Origin: Pseudorasbora parva
Lineage: Eukaryota; Chordata; Actinopteri; Cypriniformes; Gobionidae
Reading direction: 5' to 3'
NCBI RefSeq assembly: GCF_024679245.1
Contig: NC_090173.1
Location: forward strand, 54,768,306 to 54,832,305
Length of the DNA: 64,000 nt
In this document: positions 32,466 to 45,469 of the stretch, piece by piece
Numbering within the stretch: the stretch's first letter is position 1
Layout: each line of letters begins with the position of its first letter
The notes under the pieces: model-generated
Database searches by the model: none
What the model was told of the DNA's origin: nothing
The model's input: the letters and a program-made list of their open reading frames with translations, nothing else
Translations under genes and position numbers: made by a program

Positions 32466-32790
32466 TAAGTCTTGTTATCTGAAAACAACATCAGCATTAA
32501 GCAAATGTATTCATAAAACAAGTAGAAATACTGTATATCTGCCAGTGGGGTAAGAAAAATAAAGCTAATTGTAGACACAGGAAACCGGAAATGATGTGGA
32601 GATTAGTGGTGTGTGGCTAAACATGGGATATTTATTTGCAGTCCTAGCCAAGATACTTTTTCTTGTGCCATTGACAAATGTTTTAAGCATTAAACTCGCT
32701 TACTTTTGGTAAACCTGTCAGAAAACAAAAGTAGTTTTGCTTGAGAATGTTTAGTTTGTTGTGTTTCCGGTGTCGGTGTGTTTGACTCAC
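32466..32790. other. Intronic sequence left of the last visible prkcg exon
   Basis: Unique-looking sequence from the end of the tandem array to the splice donor of the prkcg exon. No gene or repeat is recognised. Confidence 0.5.
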
Positions 32791-32925
32791 CAGCCGCTTA
32801 CAGGAGATTTGATAAGCTCCGACACGCCGAAGGACATGGAGCCCATGAAGTCATTTCGGGTGGTTCTGTCCCAATCCCACACCTCCACGGACAGACGCCG
32901 CTCCTTATCCGAGACCTTTAACTTA
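32791..32925 (-). CDS. prkcg exon: distal C2 domain
   Basis: After the acceptor (gtgtgtgcag) the minus strand encodes [20 protein letters not shown] and then [17 protein letters not shown], ending in SGW with a split Trp codon before the donor gtgagt. This is the second half of the conventional-PKC C2 domain. The W-D-W-D and N-D acidic residues are Ca2+ ligands. The length (135 bp) and phase fit the preceding exon exactly. The intron to that exon is only 92 bp. The exon that should follow, with the end of C2 and the hinge, is not seen in the 32.8 kb to the left. Confidence 0.95.
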
Positions 32926-33017
32926 CTGCACACAAACACACACACACACACATTAACCTGAGAAAACACATCTACAGTGTGTGTGCGTGTGTGTGTGTTT
33001 ACTGCTGACAGACTCAC

Positions 33018-33174
33018 AAGACGAAGGACTCGTTCCAGGTGGGGTTGAGTGAGGAGCGGATAGTCCGGGTCTTCTGTTTGGTCTCATTCTTGGGGTCTGG
33101 GATGAGTTTGAGCTTCACATACGGGTCCGACAGCCCATTGGGGTCCATGGGAATCAGATTTCTGGCCTCACCCA
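33018..33174 (-). CDS. prkcg exon: proximal C2 domain
   Basis: The exon encodes the C2 loop 1 and strand region, [19 protein letters not shown] followed by [18 protein letters not shown] and NPTWNESF. The V-G-E-A-R variant is typical of the gamma isoform; alpha and beta have R-D-A-K here. Asp residues in PMDPNG and LSDP are the first Ca2+ ligands of this Ca2+- and phosphatidylserine-binding domain. Acceptor tatcag and donor gtgagt are canonical, and the 157 bp length keeps phase with both neighbours. Confidence 0.96.
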
Positions 33175-33851
33175 CTGATAAATAAGAAAGAAATCAAAGT
33201 TTGAACTGGATTAACTCTTTTAATACTAAAGACATCAAATGTGGTGACATGAAATATAAAAAAAATATTATTATACATAATAGTTATTTATTGTGTGTGT
33301 GCTGCTGTGCCCTGTGTGTGTAATAATCAGAGTGTATGTGTGTTGTGCTCCGCCTATAGGCTCATATTACTAACACACTCTTTAAATAACACTAAAATCC
33401 TGCACTATTGCCTTTAGAGCAGGTTTGTGTTGGTCAATGGCTCAGTCGTTTTCAGTTCCTCAAAATAGCAACGCTCCAACAATGCTCCTGAACACTCCTG
33501 GTTTTCAGACCAGACGCCCATGGGGGAACAGATGAGCCAGTGCATTTGATATTTAAACTACATGGAGCTGGACATGAACATGATAACAACTTTGGGCTGA
33601 AACTAGCAAAAAACACTAATATTGCGGCGGCTGTATGATAGGGCCCTGTAAGTTATCGAAAAACTGCATTCTGCTGCATTAAAAACTAATACCGGTATGC
33701 TAAAACTTTATTTTGATGGTCACTTTTAGACATTCTGCTGACTACAAGTAACTTTGCATCTACATTACAACTTAAATCTACTAATCCCTAACCTAACAGT
33801 CCACTAATACTCTAATGAGATGCATTATAAGTGCATTATATATAGTCAACT

Positions 33852-34392
33852 TACCCCCGGTTTCAGACAAGCTTTAAGCTTGGTACATATTCCACAAGAA
33901 CAAAGAAACTTGTTAGTTTTCTCGAGGTGGCAAGAACAAGAACAAAGTTAATTCTGGCCAGGACGTCCCATACTTCACGAGAAAAGCAGGTGCCGTTTCT
34001 CAGCATTAACCACGCCCACTTTACATTTCTGACCAATCACACAATAGTTTTCAGACACCCTCAAGAAAAAAGTTCTGCTCAGACGATGCGTCGAGAACAA
34101 GCTGCGAGAAGAACTCTCAAACCAGGGCTAAGAGGACAAACTGACGGCATTTTGTCCTCGCAGCCCTGGGAGCGAGAACTTTTTTCTCTGTTCTTGCGGA
34201 GGAAGACTTTAAGCTAGTCCCAGACTAAAATGAGCTGTTTTAACTGAAAGCATATCTTAAAGATATCATTGTTTTGTCTCAAGAATGCACACCAGTATTA
34301 TTATTTTCTAAGGTATGTTTATAAAAGCTACTTAAATTTGAACTAAGGCCAAAATCCTGGCCTGATCTAAGGCCTGTCTGTGAAACCAGGCC
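33852..34392. mobile_element. Cyprinid MITE with a second MITE nested in it
   Basis: The left end 'cccccggtttcagacaag' pairs with the right end 'gcctgtctgtgaaaccagg' as inverted repeats, and the body includes 'agctagtcccagactaaaatg', a sequence common in cyprinid genomes. The body is interrupted at 33,881-34,206. Confidence 0.6.
33881..34206. mobile_element. Nested hAT-like MITE (326 bp)
   Basis: It is flanked by a perfect 9 bp repeat, ctttaagct, at 33,872-33,880 and 34,207-34,215, so the 8-9 bp duplication is clear. Termini are loosely inverted (ccacaagaacaaagaaac against the complement of tctctgttcttgcgg). The 96-codon frame inside has no recognisable domain. Confidence 0.6.
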
Positions 34393-36660
34393 ATAATGTC
34401 TGAAGGGGACCATCAGAATAAAGCGTAACCATAAGGTATTTTATGCTATGGCATTTTGCTGATAATTATGGTTTACACACGGTGATAAAGTAAATGTCAA
34501 CCTTCAGTTACATTTCGGGACAGTGTGTGCAGGTTTTGAGGAACATGTGGACACAATATATTTTTGATATATCCAAATTGATCCACAGATGGACATATTG
34601 TTGTCTTATGACGACTGTCCATAGATATACTGATTTTTATACTGTACAAACTGTATTTTTTTGCATCTTTACATTTTCAAAACAAAACAAAAACAACAAC
34701 AACAAAAAATGTCCCCACAAGGACAAGGATTTCAGATATTGCCATCTTTGTGGACACACGCACGCACTCACACACACCAACCCGACCCCTAAACCTACCC
34801 ATCACACACAACTTTCTGCATTTTTACATTTTCAATAAAATTATTTATTTGTATGATTTATAAGCTTGTTTCGTCTATTTCCACACAGCGATACGAGTCC
34901 TCATGAGTCTGTGTGCATTCAGGTTGAAATCCCTACTGGGATAGAAAAACACTCACACACACTCAAACACACACACACATAGGTTTTTTTATTTTATAAA
35001 AAATAGGGGAGGTGGGGGGTATTTTTATGTCATCTCATGTTGTTAATCGCAGCATGACAGACAACACAATGTTAGATACAGACAAACATGACACACAGAC
35101 AAAGGGATAGACAAAAAAATAAAAACACATCTTGCATTTCATTTATTTTAGAGATCTAGAACAAATCTTCTAAACAATGGCAAGCGGGGCTAGTTTTCAC
35201 CAATTTTACCAGAGTGAATATTTAAATCAAATTGTATTTACATTTTTTGCTAAATGATTCAACTAGCACTGTCGAAAATAAATACAAAAATACAAAAATA
35301 CAAAATAAACACAAACAGTTACCAACCTCTTTGACAATAGACACACTGCACTGATATCAACGGCCAAAAGAGGGAGACATGTCTCTTTCAGTCTTTCTCA
35401 CAGAAACAGGCAAGCAACCTAAACAGAGTTGAGTTTTCTCAAATCTGAGTGTGTTCAAATAATTGCTCGGATCTCTTCAGAAGCTACAATGTTAAGAAAA
35501 CTCAGAGCTCAGGTCTGACAGTGAAAGTGATAGTGTGTCCATTAATTTGACTCTTCACATCGCCTACACTTGGTAACTGACAAAGAGACGTCAACCAGAA
35601 TCAAGGCTTTTTCAGCGGCTGTTGCTTAGAGACGACATCTACGAGGAGCGCCGCGCTCACCCGCTTGCTCTCTCCTGCTCTTCTGAGGGAATTTTTTTAG
35701 GTTTTGACGGAACAAGATCCATTGCTTATGATTCCAGCTCAGTCTTTCTTCTTGTGACCTGAAACTTGTCATTTGGAAATGACATACCAAAAGTTATTCA
35801 CACTTTTTTTTTTCAATTGTGCACAATTAATCAATCATTCAAAACAACTGCATTGGATGTATTAAACTGTGCTTTATACTGTAAAGTTAACGTTAATGAT
35901 TTGAGCAAACCCTCAATCTCACACAGTTTGACATGAATGATTCTCCAGATGCTTGTCGAGGAGAGGTGTGCTGTTTCTTTAATAAGCAAACAACTTACGC
36001 TTTTCATCCTACAGACAAGAAAACCATCTAGCAAACATCTGACAATGTTATATCAACCCCCGGAAATTACCTACATACTGTAGCAACACACAAACACACT
36101 CATAACGCTTTAGAGATCACTAGGGTTGAGAATAATGTATTACTCATTGTTAATGTTAATGCATTAGATAACGTTAACTAATGGGAGTTATTTTTTGGCA
36201 GCGGCTATTTACACTAAGTAAAAATAGCATTTAACGATAGCTGCTTTTTGCACTGGTAAAATAGCAATAGACTATATTTACGCTATGTAAAAAAAGTGTA
36301 AATAGTAGTTAAATGCTATTTATATTTATATATAGTGGCGGATACTATTAGCACCTCAGTGTTGTTGTACATTACAATAATAACAGAGTGTAAATTGTTA
36401 TATTTACCAAAATTATTAACAATAAAGCCCTCCATACACCTAACCCTAACTGATAAACACAATTATTAAGCACATGTCAGACACTTTATTTCCACTTTTC
36501 AAATCATTTCTTAATTTTCATTGAAAATAAATGCCTTTCCGATCTGATATGTGAGGGAAAAAGGGAGCAGAGTGAGTTTGGCAAAAGGCGGATTCAAAGT
36601 TGATTTGCGTCAAAACTTTCTTTCCCCTACAGTATTGCTGCTATTGACAATCCAGCGTCT
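34393..36660. other. Intronic sequence with fragments of the array-type repeat
   Basis: About 34,690-34,990 is an inverted, diverged relative of the '(GT)n ... gactcatgg' block of the 25-32 kb array, with 'aaacctacccatcacacaca' and 'catgagtctgtgtgcattcagg'. The rest to 36,660 shows no gene. Confidence 0.45.
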
Positions 36661-36843
36661 TCTGTCATTTTATCTGGCCTAGCCAGACGTCAGTGGGCGG
36701 AGTTAGAGAAAATAGCCTCTGCCAACACGGTGGGGTGAGAAAGTGCAACGCCCAATATGGCGAATAAGCTCCACCTTCTAAATTAAAGAGCCAATCGTTG
36801 ATGAGGTAAGTCATCGCATCACTGCCGTTAGAAGCTCCGGTTG

Positions 36844-37853
36844 CTATTGAGAATGAGGACATATGGTAGTTTGCTGTCACGTGGCAAATCGGGCGGTGTT
36901 TGGGCCCGTCCACCATTTTGGGATCCGACACTATTGGTTGCCAGGGGCAACACTGTAAGAGCGATACAGAGATCGGAGCAGGAAAGACGGCTCGAGGAAT
37001 TATTACGATATTATTATTATTAAGTAAAAAGAAATGGTTAACTACAGGGAGAAATTGCTACTAGCGCCAGGCAGAGGTATTTAGAGGAGCTGGATGATAT
37101 CAAAAACGTCAATCCAATCCATACGAGCTGCCTGCAGCAGAATGGAACAGAAACCTAACGTTAGACGCTTTAACTTACTACCTTGCATGTTCCTGAAATG
37201 TTTCTATATATTTTTTGTGCATTCTGAATAACAAATTAATATATCTCCCCACTATCCTGCAACAGTCTAGTGCTCGTCCTCTCATTAACAGTGTTTTTCT
37301 CATACTGACCATATTTTATACCTAATGACAAGTTTACATTTCTAAATGAGTTTAACTAATAAAAAGGAAGGCTTGTGTGCGCTGGTGCTGCTCAGCACAT
37401 AAAGTTACATGTAACGTTAGAGGAAAATGACAGTCAACAGCCATAGGCCTAAGTTACTTTGAATATTAATCATTTTGGCATGAACATGTAAATTACATAG
37501 AATAAAATTATTGACAATGAAAAATGACAGAATAGTTTTTTAAAATGTTTAATACAAATAAATAAAGGATCATGTTCATCAGATGTCAACACACTCCAGC
37601 ATCGCGGCACTAGTAAGACGATGACTGACACCCTGTGGTGAAATAATGTTTACCAGCAGCTGCTTTCTCAGAGCGGCTGGGGTGGATTAAAACTTCATGT
37701 TCCATTGAGTTTGGAAAATCATGTACATGGTTATCATCAGAATATCTCTTCTCCAGTCTCTGTCCGAATCCAATACCTGGCAGACCATCCTCCCAAAATG
37801 GCAGAAGGGGGCGGGGCGCGGTGTCGTGACGACATCTCATTCTCAATAGAAAC
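36844..37853. mobile_element. Candidate DNA element with 'ctattgagaatgag' inverted ends
   Basis: CTATTGAGAATGAG at the left end recurs as its complement, CTCATTCTCAATAG, at 37,838-37,851. A short stretch near 37,034-37,150 reads, with a frame change, like the start of a transposase-type exon (REKLL..., then RYLEELDDIKNVNP). No clear target duplication could be assigned. Confidence 0.35.
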
Positions 37854-37861
37854 AGTCAGTG

Positions 37862-38530
37862 TTCTAACGCAACGTTCACACCAAACACGAATTGAGCATC
37901 AAAATCGCGTCTACCTCGCCTAGTTTTACGCGTGAACATTTTGAATCCATTCGCGCGTCCACAGCTAATTGGACGCAGGTAGAAATTGAGCATTTGAAGC
38001 GAAATAGACGCGCGTTAAAGGTGCTCCAGGTGAAATATGTCCTAAAACACCAACTCTGCCTCTTTTCATTTTCAAAAAAATATATATTTAGCTTTAACAG
38101 CTACACAAATGTGGTTCAGCCAATGCAATACCTGGATCTTCACTGCATGTATATTCAAATATCCTTAAAGAAATATAAAGTTATGACACTTCACTTTGCC
38201 CTCAGTCAAAATGATTTGCTAGGCAACAACAGATTAATTGGACCAAATATCGCCCATTAGATGTACATAAGGCGAAGCATATGTCATGTTTAACCTCTAC
38301 AGAGACATCCGAGCCAGCGGCAAACGCCAGAACGACTGGCCAAGTTCAGATTTTTCAACTTGGGCGTCAGACGCGAATTCACTTCAAACACGTGAATGCA
38401 CAAAACACACCACTCAAGTGTAACGCGTGTATAGACACGCAATTCGACTTTTCATTCGCCTTTCCATTGACTTAACATGGAAATCATTCGCTTCAGACGC
38501 TCTATTCGCTATAAGACTCGCGCTCGTCCA
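37862..38530. repeat. CpG-rich dispersed repeat ('caacgttcacaccaaacacg' type)
   Basis: It begins with 'cgttcacaccaaac' and is full of 'gacgcg' and 'cgcgt' words in both orientations, ending near 'cagacgctctattcgc'. This resembles a cyprinid MITE with self-complementary ends. No coding function is inferred. Confidence 0.4.
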
Positions 38531-40189
38531 GGCTGAAAATTTCTTTTTTTTTTGTCATGATTTGAGCATTTGGATACAACATTTGCTTGGCGAACAGTTC
38601 TCGGAGAATTTGATGTTTCCCAATTCAAAAAGAGGAGCTGCACTTTGCATGCCCAAGAGGCGTTTCAAAGATGGCTGCCGAGTGAAATGACTTGTCTTAA
38701 AGGGACTCAATGGCTGTCTGGGAGTAACTGTAACAGCACATGATATTCTTTACAAGCTGTTTTATTATTGACGTCTTTCAGCGGGTTAAACACTTACTGA
38801 GTGATTACATGCGACATGATACGTTTCTGTATGTTGTACTGTATCTTTCAACATACCTTCTGTCCTGATGTTCATTCATGTTTGTTTGCTGCTATAGCTT
38901 AGAAGTAAAAAGGTGGAGATGATTAACGGTTACTGCAAACTGATACGACACGTTAAAAAGAGACAAAATTACATTAATTGTTGTTTCATCTAAAAAATAA
39001 ACACAAAGCTGGATGAGAGGCATGCTACAAATAATGTTTAGTGAAGTTTTGTTCACATATCAAGATAGACGAAAATGTTGATTGATCTTGAACCAGTTAA
39101 TCAAAATGAAGACCCCAACTAAGCAAGTCAAAAGCCAAAGGCAACGGTGGCAAGCAACCAAAACTCCTTCAGGAGACAGAATGGAGAAATAAACCTTGGG
39201 ATAAACCAGGCTCAGTCGGGGTGTCAGTTCTACTCTGGCCGACGAACAAACAGTGTATGATTATTATTCTGGCAACATTACAGGTAAGAAGTCAAATTAG
39301 ATCAAAAGATATTCGTAAGACTGTTAAAATTACAAGATCAATAAGTCATGACAACATATGTTTTTACTTCAACTCATCCAAATAATTTAAGCCATTTTAA
39401 ACTGTATTTTATAAGTTATATGAGATTTAACTCACAGTTCAATGTAATTTAAGTTGAAATTACTTAAATTGCACAGCCAAGTTGATTGTAAAAAACTCTT
39501 TTATTTTATTTTAATTTTTTTACATTGAACCACCAACAACACCCAACACTGCGGCGGCACATTTTGCACAAACCTAGCGATCAGGTCATTTACAGCATCA
39601 TAAATATTTCCTCTTACAGTTATTCATCTAGCGAGTATTATTGAGAGCCGATGATTGGTGTTTTGCATCAGAATGGATGAAAGATGCATCTGATAAAACT
39701 TTCAGAGAGTTCCTCATTAGTACGTTACAGTCAATGTTTTACCACGTTGGCCACATTATAAACTTCAGTAAATCCTATCTTACTGATCTTGATGGGTGGC
39801 AGCATGAATTCCTGATGTAATCTTCAAAGGCCTATTTTTACATGTGGTTTTCCACGGACGTTCAAATCGCTCAAATAGCCTGAGAAATTCAGATGTGCTG
39901 TTACATAACGGCCAAATGTCCAGTGCGCTGCATTCTGGGTAATCTGATAATGCAGTCAAACGAGCTTCTTCCCATTGTTTATCCACAAAACACCAAGGGT
40001 CAGCCAAGATTCCTCCGTCTGACTTCAGCCCAGAATAAACAAACTCGCATACAATAACAATAATAAATCTCAATCAAAACACTCAATCATCTTTATATAC
40101 TCTGTCCATTGGGAGTCTGTGCTAGATCCTTAACATGGGAGAAAATTCCTCTGAAAGCTTCAGCATGGCCACTTTTCTTGCTCAGTCAT
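38531..40189. other. Intronic sequence, nothing recognised
   Basis: No gene, RNA or clear repeat boundary was found. Confidence 0.4.
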
Positions 40190-40192
40190 GTG

Positions 40193-41035
40193 CCAAACGT
40201 TTGGAAACATTACTATTAGTAATGTTTTTGAAAGAAGTTTCTTCTGCTCATCAAGACTGCATTTATTTGATCAAAAAAAAAAAAAAAAAACAGAATTTTT
40301 TTTAAATGTTGTGATATATTATTACAATTTAAAATATTGGGTTTTCAATTTATTATACTTTAAATGATCATTTATTTCTGTGATCAAAGCTGACGGCTCA
40401 GAAATCATTCAGATATGAGGATTCATTATGAGTGCTGGAAACAGTTCTGCTGCCTAATATATTTGATGAATAAAAGGTTCAGAAGAACTGCATTTATTCA
40501 AAATACATACATCAAAATACAACATATTTCCAAATAATATAAATCTCCTTTACTATCAATTTTTTATCAATTTAACACATCCTTGCTGAATAAAATTATT
40601 GATTTATTTCAAAAAAAGAAAGAAAAATGAAAAATGACTGACCCCAAATTACTGACCAGTAGTGCATATTGTTGTTACACAAGATTTATATTTTTAAAAC
40701 ATTTGCTTTATTCATCAAAGTATTATAAAGAAGTATCAGAGGTTATGAAAAAATATTAATATACTGTTTCCATATCAGAATGATTTCTGAAGGATCATGA
40801 TCACTGAAGACTGGAGGAATGATCCTGAAAATTCATCACAGAAATAAAGGATCATTTAAAGTATAATAAATTGAAAACCAGTTATTTTAAATTGTAATAA
40901 TATATCAAAATGTTACATTTTTGTCTGTATTTTTGATCAAATAATAATGCAGGCTAGATGAGCAGAAGAAACTTCTATCAAAAACATTACAAATAGTAAT
41001 GCGTCCAAACTTTTGGCCTCTACTGTATACTGAAT
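40193..41035. repeat. Foldback repeat with arms of about 220 bp
   Basis: The left arm ('gaagtttcttctgctcatca', 'tttaaatgatcatttatttctgtg') is mirrored by the right arm ('cacagaaataaaggatcattt', 'gatgagcagaagaaacttct'). It is outwardly closed by 'ccaaacgtttgg' and 'cgtccaaacttttgg'. It belongs to the family seen at 1,960-2,560 and 11,456-12,500 and could form a large hairpin. Confidence 0.75.
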
Positions 41036-42139
41036 TACCCATATACAGCCCATGACACTGAAGACACTTTTAATGCTAACAATACAATGTATTTCCATAA
41101 CCTTATCCTCCAGTTTGATCTAATGCCTGGCAGCGAGAACAAAATGAGTCACAGATAAAACCACACAAAAGTATGAAGTGAATCCCAACTGGCAGCCAAA
41201 TATCACCCACAGCCATCGCTTTAAATAATAACCAAGACATTTCCATCCTCCGTGTGGAGTGACACGCACATCTTTGGGCAGTGACGACTCTTAACCGTTA
41301 TACAGTTTCCCGAATCCAGAGAGGCCGACGAGACTGAGCCGCACCTCAGGCAGGACCCACAACAACACTGGAGCCCTCCGTTACAAATGGGATCCATGAG
41401 GGAAGTGCTGATAGGGACCACCAACGCGTTTAGCTGAAGCCATCGCCTCGGGGAGGTTATATAATAAAACCCTCAAAGAAGACAACGACTCCAGAAGTTC
41501 AGGCCTACAGAGAGCGCTCAGAAACCAATCTTTCCAGGTCTCACATGTAAACTGCCAACTTTGAAATTCAGACCAGAAGAAAGAAAAAATGTGAGACACG
41601 CAAGGCTATGACAAATAGACTCCTGTACTTAGTATATATGCTATCAAATTATATATTATAAAGAGTACTGTAGTAGAAAGGGTTCATCTGCATTCATTAA
41701 TGCATTTTTGTTTATTATCTCAATGTCCATGAGATTCCTGTTCCTTCACTGGTTGACTAATGCAACCAATGCCCCGGATTTAAGGTCCCCACACTTTCGG
41801 TCAATGAATTTTCATGACTTTTACATGATCTTTAACAAAAAGACTTAGCTAGTTAATCATTCAGACCTACTGTGAACTTTTTTTAACAGTTCAATGAACA
41901 GAACTTCATCAAAGGAACAATTCAGTTTCAACAGCGTGCTCCAGTGCAAACTCTCTTTTAGCGTTAAAAAAATATTGTCAGGATTTACTAAAGACATGCA
42001 GTGATACATTAGCACTGATTAGGCGTGGACAGGGTTATTTTTGTGGCTGATCTAAGTGCATATGCATTTGTAGGAGTTTCTCTTTCAGACGCCAAAATGT
42101 ATGGGAAGAGAGTATTTCAATGAATTACGTAAGGTGATT
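41036..42139. other. Intronic sequence, nothing recognised
   Basis: Short frames on the minus strand (41,221-41,600) are Cys/Ser rich but match nothing I know, and have no convincing splice context. Confidence 0.4.
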
Positions 42140-42141
42140 TA

Positions 42142-43070
42142 CAGGTCCTTCTCAAAAATTTAGCATATTGTGATAAAGTTCATTATTTCCCATAATCTAA
42201 TGATAAAAATTAAACTTTCATATATTTTAGATTCATTGCACACCAACTGAAATATTTCAGGTCTTTTATTGTTTTAATACTGATGATTTTGGCATACAGC
42301 TCATGAAAACCCAAAATTCCTATCTCAAAACATTAGCATATCATGAAAAGGTTCTCTAAACGAGCTATTAACCTAATCATCTGAATCAACTAATTAACTC
42401 TAAACACCTGCAAAAGATTCCTGAGGCTTTTAAAAACTCCCAGCCTGGTTCATTACTCAAAACCGCAATCATGGGTAAGACTGCCGACCTGACTGCTGTC
42501 CAGAAGGCCATCATTGACACCCTCAAGCGAGAGGGGAAGACACAGAAAGACATTTCTGAACGAATAGGCTGTTCCCAGAGTGCTGTATCAAGGCACCTCA
42601 GTGGGAAGTTTGTGGGAAGGAAAAAGTGTGGCAAAAAACGCTGAACAACGAGAAGAGGTGACCGGACCCTGAGGAAGATCGTGGAGAAGGACCGATTCCA
42701 GACCTTGGGGGACCTGCGGAAGCAGTGGACTGAGTCTGGAGTAGAAACATCCAGAGCCACCGTGCACAGGCGTGTGCAGGAAATGGGCTACAGGTGCCGC
42801 ATTCCCCAGGTCAAGACACTTTTGGGCTACAGAGAAGCAGCACTGGACTGTTGCTCAGTGGTCCAAAGTACCTTTTTCAGATGAAAGCAAATTTTGCATG
42901 TCATTCGGAAATCAAGGTGCCGGTCTGGAGGAAGACTGGGGAGAAGGAAATGCCAAAATGCACTGTCCAGTGTCAAGTACCCACAGTCAGTGATGGCCTG
43001 GGGTGCCAGGGAAAATATATGGAAAATAATTAACTTTATCACAATATGCAAAATTTTTGAGAAGGACCTG
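42142..43070 (+). mobile_element. Tc1/mariner-family element with TA target duplication
   Basis: Termini CAGGTCCTTCTCAAAAATTT and, on the complementary strand at the right end, CAGGTCCTTCTCAAAAATTT are identical for 20 bases. They are flanked by TA at 42,140-42,141 and 43,071-43,072. The 929 bp body retains the N-terminal DNA-binding part and some middle portion of a Tc1 transposase with frameshifts, so it is non-autonomous. Confidence 0.93.
42471..42900 (+). pseudogene. Broken Tc1-like transposase
   Basis: The frame from ATG 42,471 reads MGKTADLTAVQKAIIDTLKR then GKTQKDISERIGCSQSAVSR, the paired-like helix-turn-helix of Tc1 transposases. It stops at TGA 42,642-42,644 after 57 residues. A second frame continues with KDRFQTLGDLRKQWTES and ATVHRRVQEMGYR, typical of the second HTH region. 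Intact relatives are about 340 residues. The D-D-E catalytic region is largely missing or scrambled, so it is inactive. Confidence 0.88.
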
Positions 43071-43072
43071 TA

Positions 43073-44701
43073 CCAAGGTTTGCGCACGTCATGTTTACTG
43101 GTGTCTGTGCCATTTTTTAGCGTCCAAAGAAAGCACGTCTTAAACCAGACTGTTAGATTGCGCTGGTCATTATGGAAATGATCCGGCAGCATCAGTGTGC
43201 TTTACTTTTCGGGCTTTTGTTGGATTGCGCTTTCACGCTAATTTGCCCTGTTTAGTTAATTAAAAAAAGTCAAAAAGTTGTAGACTACAGAACAGCATTT
43301 AGTCAAGATGTTTTTAAACATTTAAACATTGTGAAATATTATTTAAAATATATGTTTTCTGTTTGAATAATTCAAAAATGGTAAAGCTGTGATGCCAAAG
43401 CTGAATGTTGAAAATTGAATTCTGCTTAATATTTTTGAGGAAACCATGATATACTTCATGATTCTCGGATGAATAGAAAGTCCAAAAAGAAGAAATAGAA
43501 AATAGAAAGGCTTTATTGTAACATTACAAATGTCTTATTGTTCAATTTAACATGTCCTTGCTGAATAAACATATTCATTAAATTAATTGTATTAGTATTT
43601 TTCTTAAATTATTAATAATAAAAATAAAAAAACACTCACCCCAAACGTTTAAACAGCGCATACTGTCTTTAGATGATTAATGTCCATGACTTTTCTAGGT
43701 CTAGAGAACTTAAACATTTTCTTGCATTTGTGTAAGAGCAGTGGATCAGCAGTGCCTTTGTTGGCAGAATTTTTTTTTTTTTTTTTACTTTCCCCCGGCG
43801 CAGTGCCAGTGAAGTGCAGTGTATAAGAACAGTACAATGATCACTAATTTGAAACTAGTATAAGACACGTCCACAGACGACAGTTCATGTCAGTCCTACT
43901 GTATTGATCGTGAGTTTGAGGTACTATACGGGCAGGAAGTTGTCACTCCTGTGGGAGATTCAGCTCTGTGTCAGACGCCCTGGGACACTCTGATTTACAG
44001 CAGGTATCTTGTGCTCCACATCACAAGCAAGAGAATGACCTGCTGACAAAATCAACATGAATTTCCACACTGTTCAACACCATAAAAATATATGAGTTGG
44101 TAGACCAAACTGCCAGCAATTCTTGTATTAAACACTTTTATTCTTAATATCTAATAATGAGAGTGTGTCACTATCATAAACCTGTTCAAATGATCAACAT
44201 TCAACCAGCAGGCTATTACACAGCACTGAAAAGCACGGCTAAGGACGGAGATGATGACTAATTGATTGGTGCACACCAGAGATCATTAAACCACTTTCCC
44301 ATCAACCATGAGGACAGAGCTGTGAAATCCAGAGGACTCAGGTCTGCACCAAAAGCATCCAATGAATGCATCTTAAAGTTTGAGGGAAAAGAGGAAACCC
44401 ACCCTGCCTGAGGGTTGTTCATGTGTTTGTTCTGTGTGTATGTGTTGTGTGCAGCACATGGATCCTGCTGTGTTCTTGGCTGGACAAATTGAATCAATTC
44501 ACATCAGAGCAGTGAACTCACAAACCCTATGAAGAACCCAATCATATTCCTCACAGCTCCCGGCTGATGAACTTTCCAGACACAACAAACATACCCCTCA
44601 TGTTATAACACTTCCCTAGAATCCCACTAATGATTAGTTTGATGATCTGTAATCTAAAAGGACAGTATTTCTTTAATATCCTGGAAACAGGATTTTCCTT
44701 T
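43073..44701. other. Intronic sequence with a partial dispersed repeat
   Basis: About 43,300-43,640 resembles half of the foldback family (caaagctgaatg, ctgaataaacatattcatt). No gene is seen elsewhere in the stretch. Confidence 0.4.
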
Positions 44702-45264
44702 TACTGGATGTACCATATAATAATCATAATAATAATTAGTTACATTTATATAGCACTTTACTGGGTCCTCAAAGCGCTTTACATGGATTGGGGTTGGGTT
44801 GGGGGGGAGGGGGGGTGATACGGGGGTTGATAAAACTTTCCCCAGGCACAGTGCCAGTTGTGACATATTGTGCCAGAACACCCACCACACACACCAGCTG
44901 ATTGGTGGGGATGATAAGGAGGCCATGATGGACAGGGGCCAATGGGCAAATTTGGCCAGGATCCCAAATTGTGGCTTACTCTTTTTTCTGAAGGACATCC
45001 TGGGATTTTTAATGAGCTCAAAGAGTCAGGACCTCCGTTTAACGTCTCATTTGAAGGACGGCGCTTGTTACAGTATAGTGTCCCCATCACTGGGGTGTTA
45101 GGACCCACACAGACCACAGGTTGAGCTGCTGTTGAAACTGAACACCTCTACCAGCAGCTCCTTGTTTTCCCAGGAGGTCTCTCATCCAGGTACTGACTGG
45201 ACTCAGCCCTGCATAGCTTCAGTGGGAAACTAGTCTTGGGCTACAGGGTAATATGGCTGCTGGC
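44702..45264 (-). mobile_element. 5S rRNA-derived SINE (SINE3-like)
   Basis: Read on the minus strand, the head (45,264 to about 45,150) follows 5S rRNA: 'gccatattaccctgtagcc', 'ctgaagctatgcagggctga', 'agtcagtacctggatgagag', 'acctcctgggaaaac'. The internal promoter boxes of 5S are recognisable. A body and a LINE-like tail follow ('gtaaagcgctttgaggaccc', 'tatataaatgtaactaatta'), ending in an ATT-rich repeat. This matches the described zebrafish 5S-derived SINE class. It is inserted in the prkcg intron in the same orientation as the gene. Confidence 0.82.
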
Positions 45265-45469
45265 CACAACGTAGAAACAATATTAAAACTATGAGACATT
45301 GTAATGTTCACAACTGGCTGATAACTATGATCTCCTGGCCAATGGAGTGCAAATTAAATTAATTTCATTTTAGCATATTTTAGTAAATATGTACATGCAC
45401 ACGTTGTGTACATCTTTTTTTATACAATTAAACTGAATTTGTCTATATGTCACAGTTTTCTCTTTTTTG

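Noticed and set aside
44779..45124. Pro/Gly-rich overlapping frames on both strands
   Set aside because: They lie within the 5S-derived SINE, which is non-coding.
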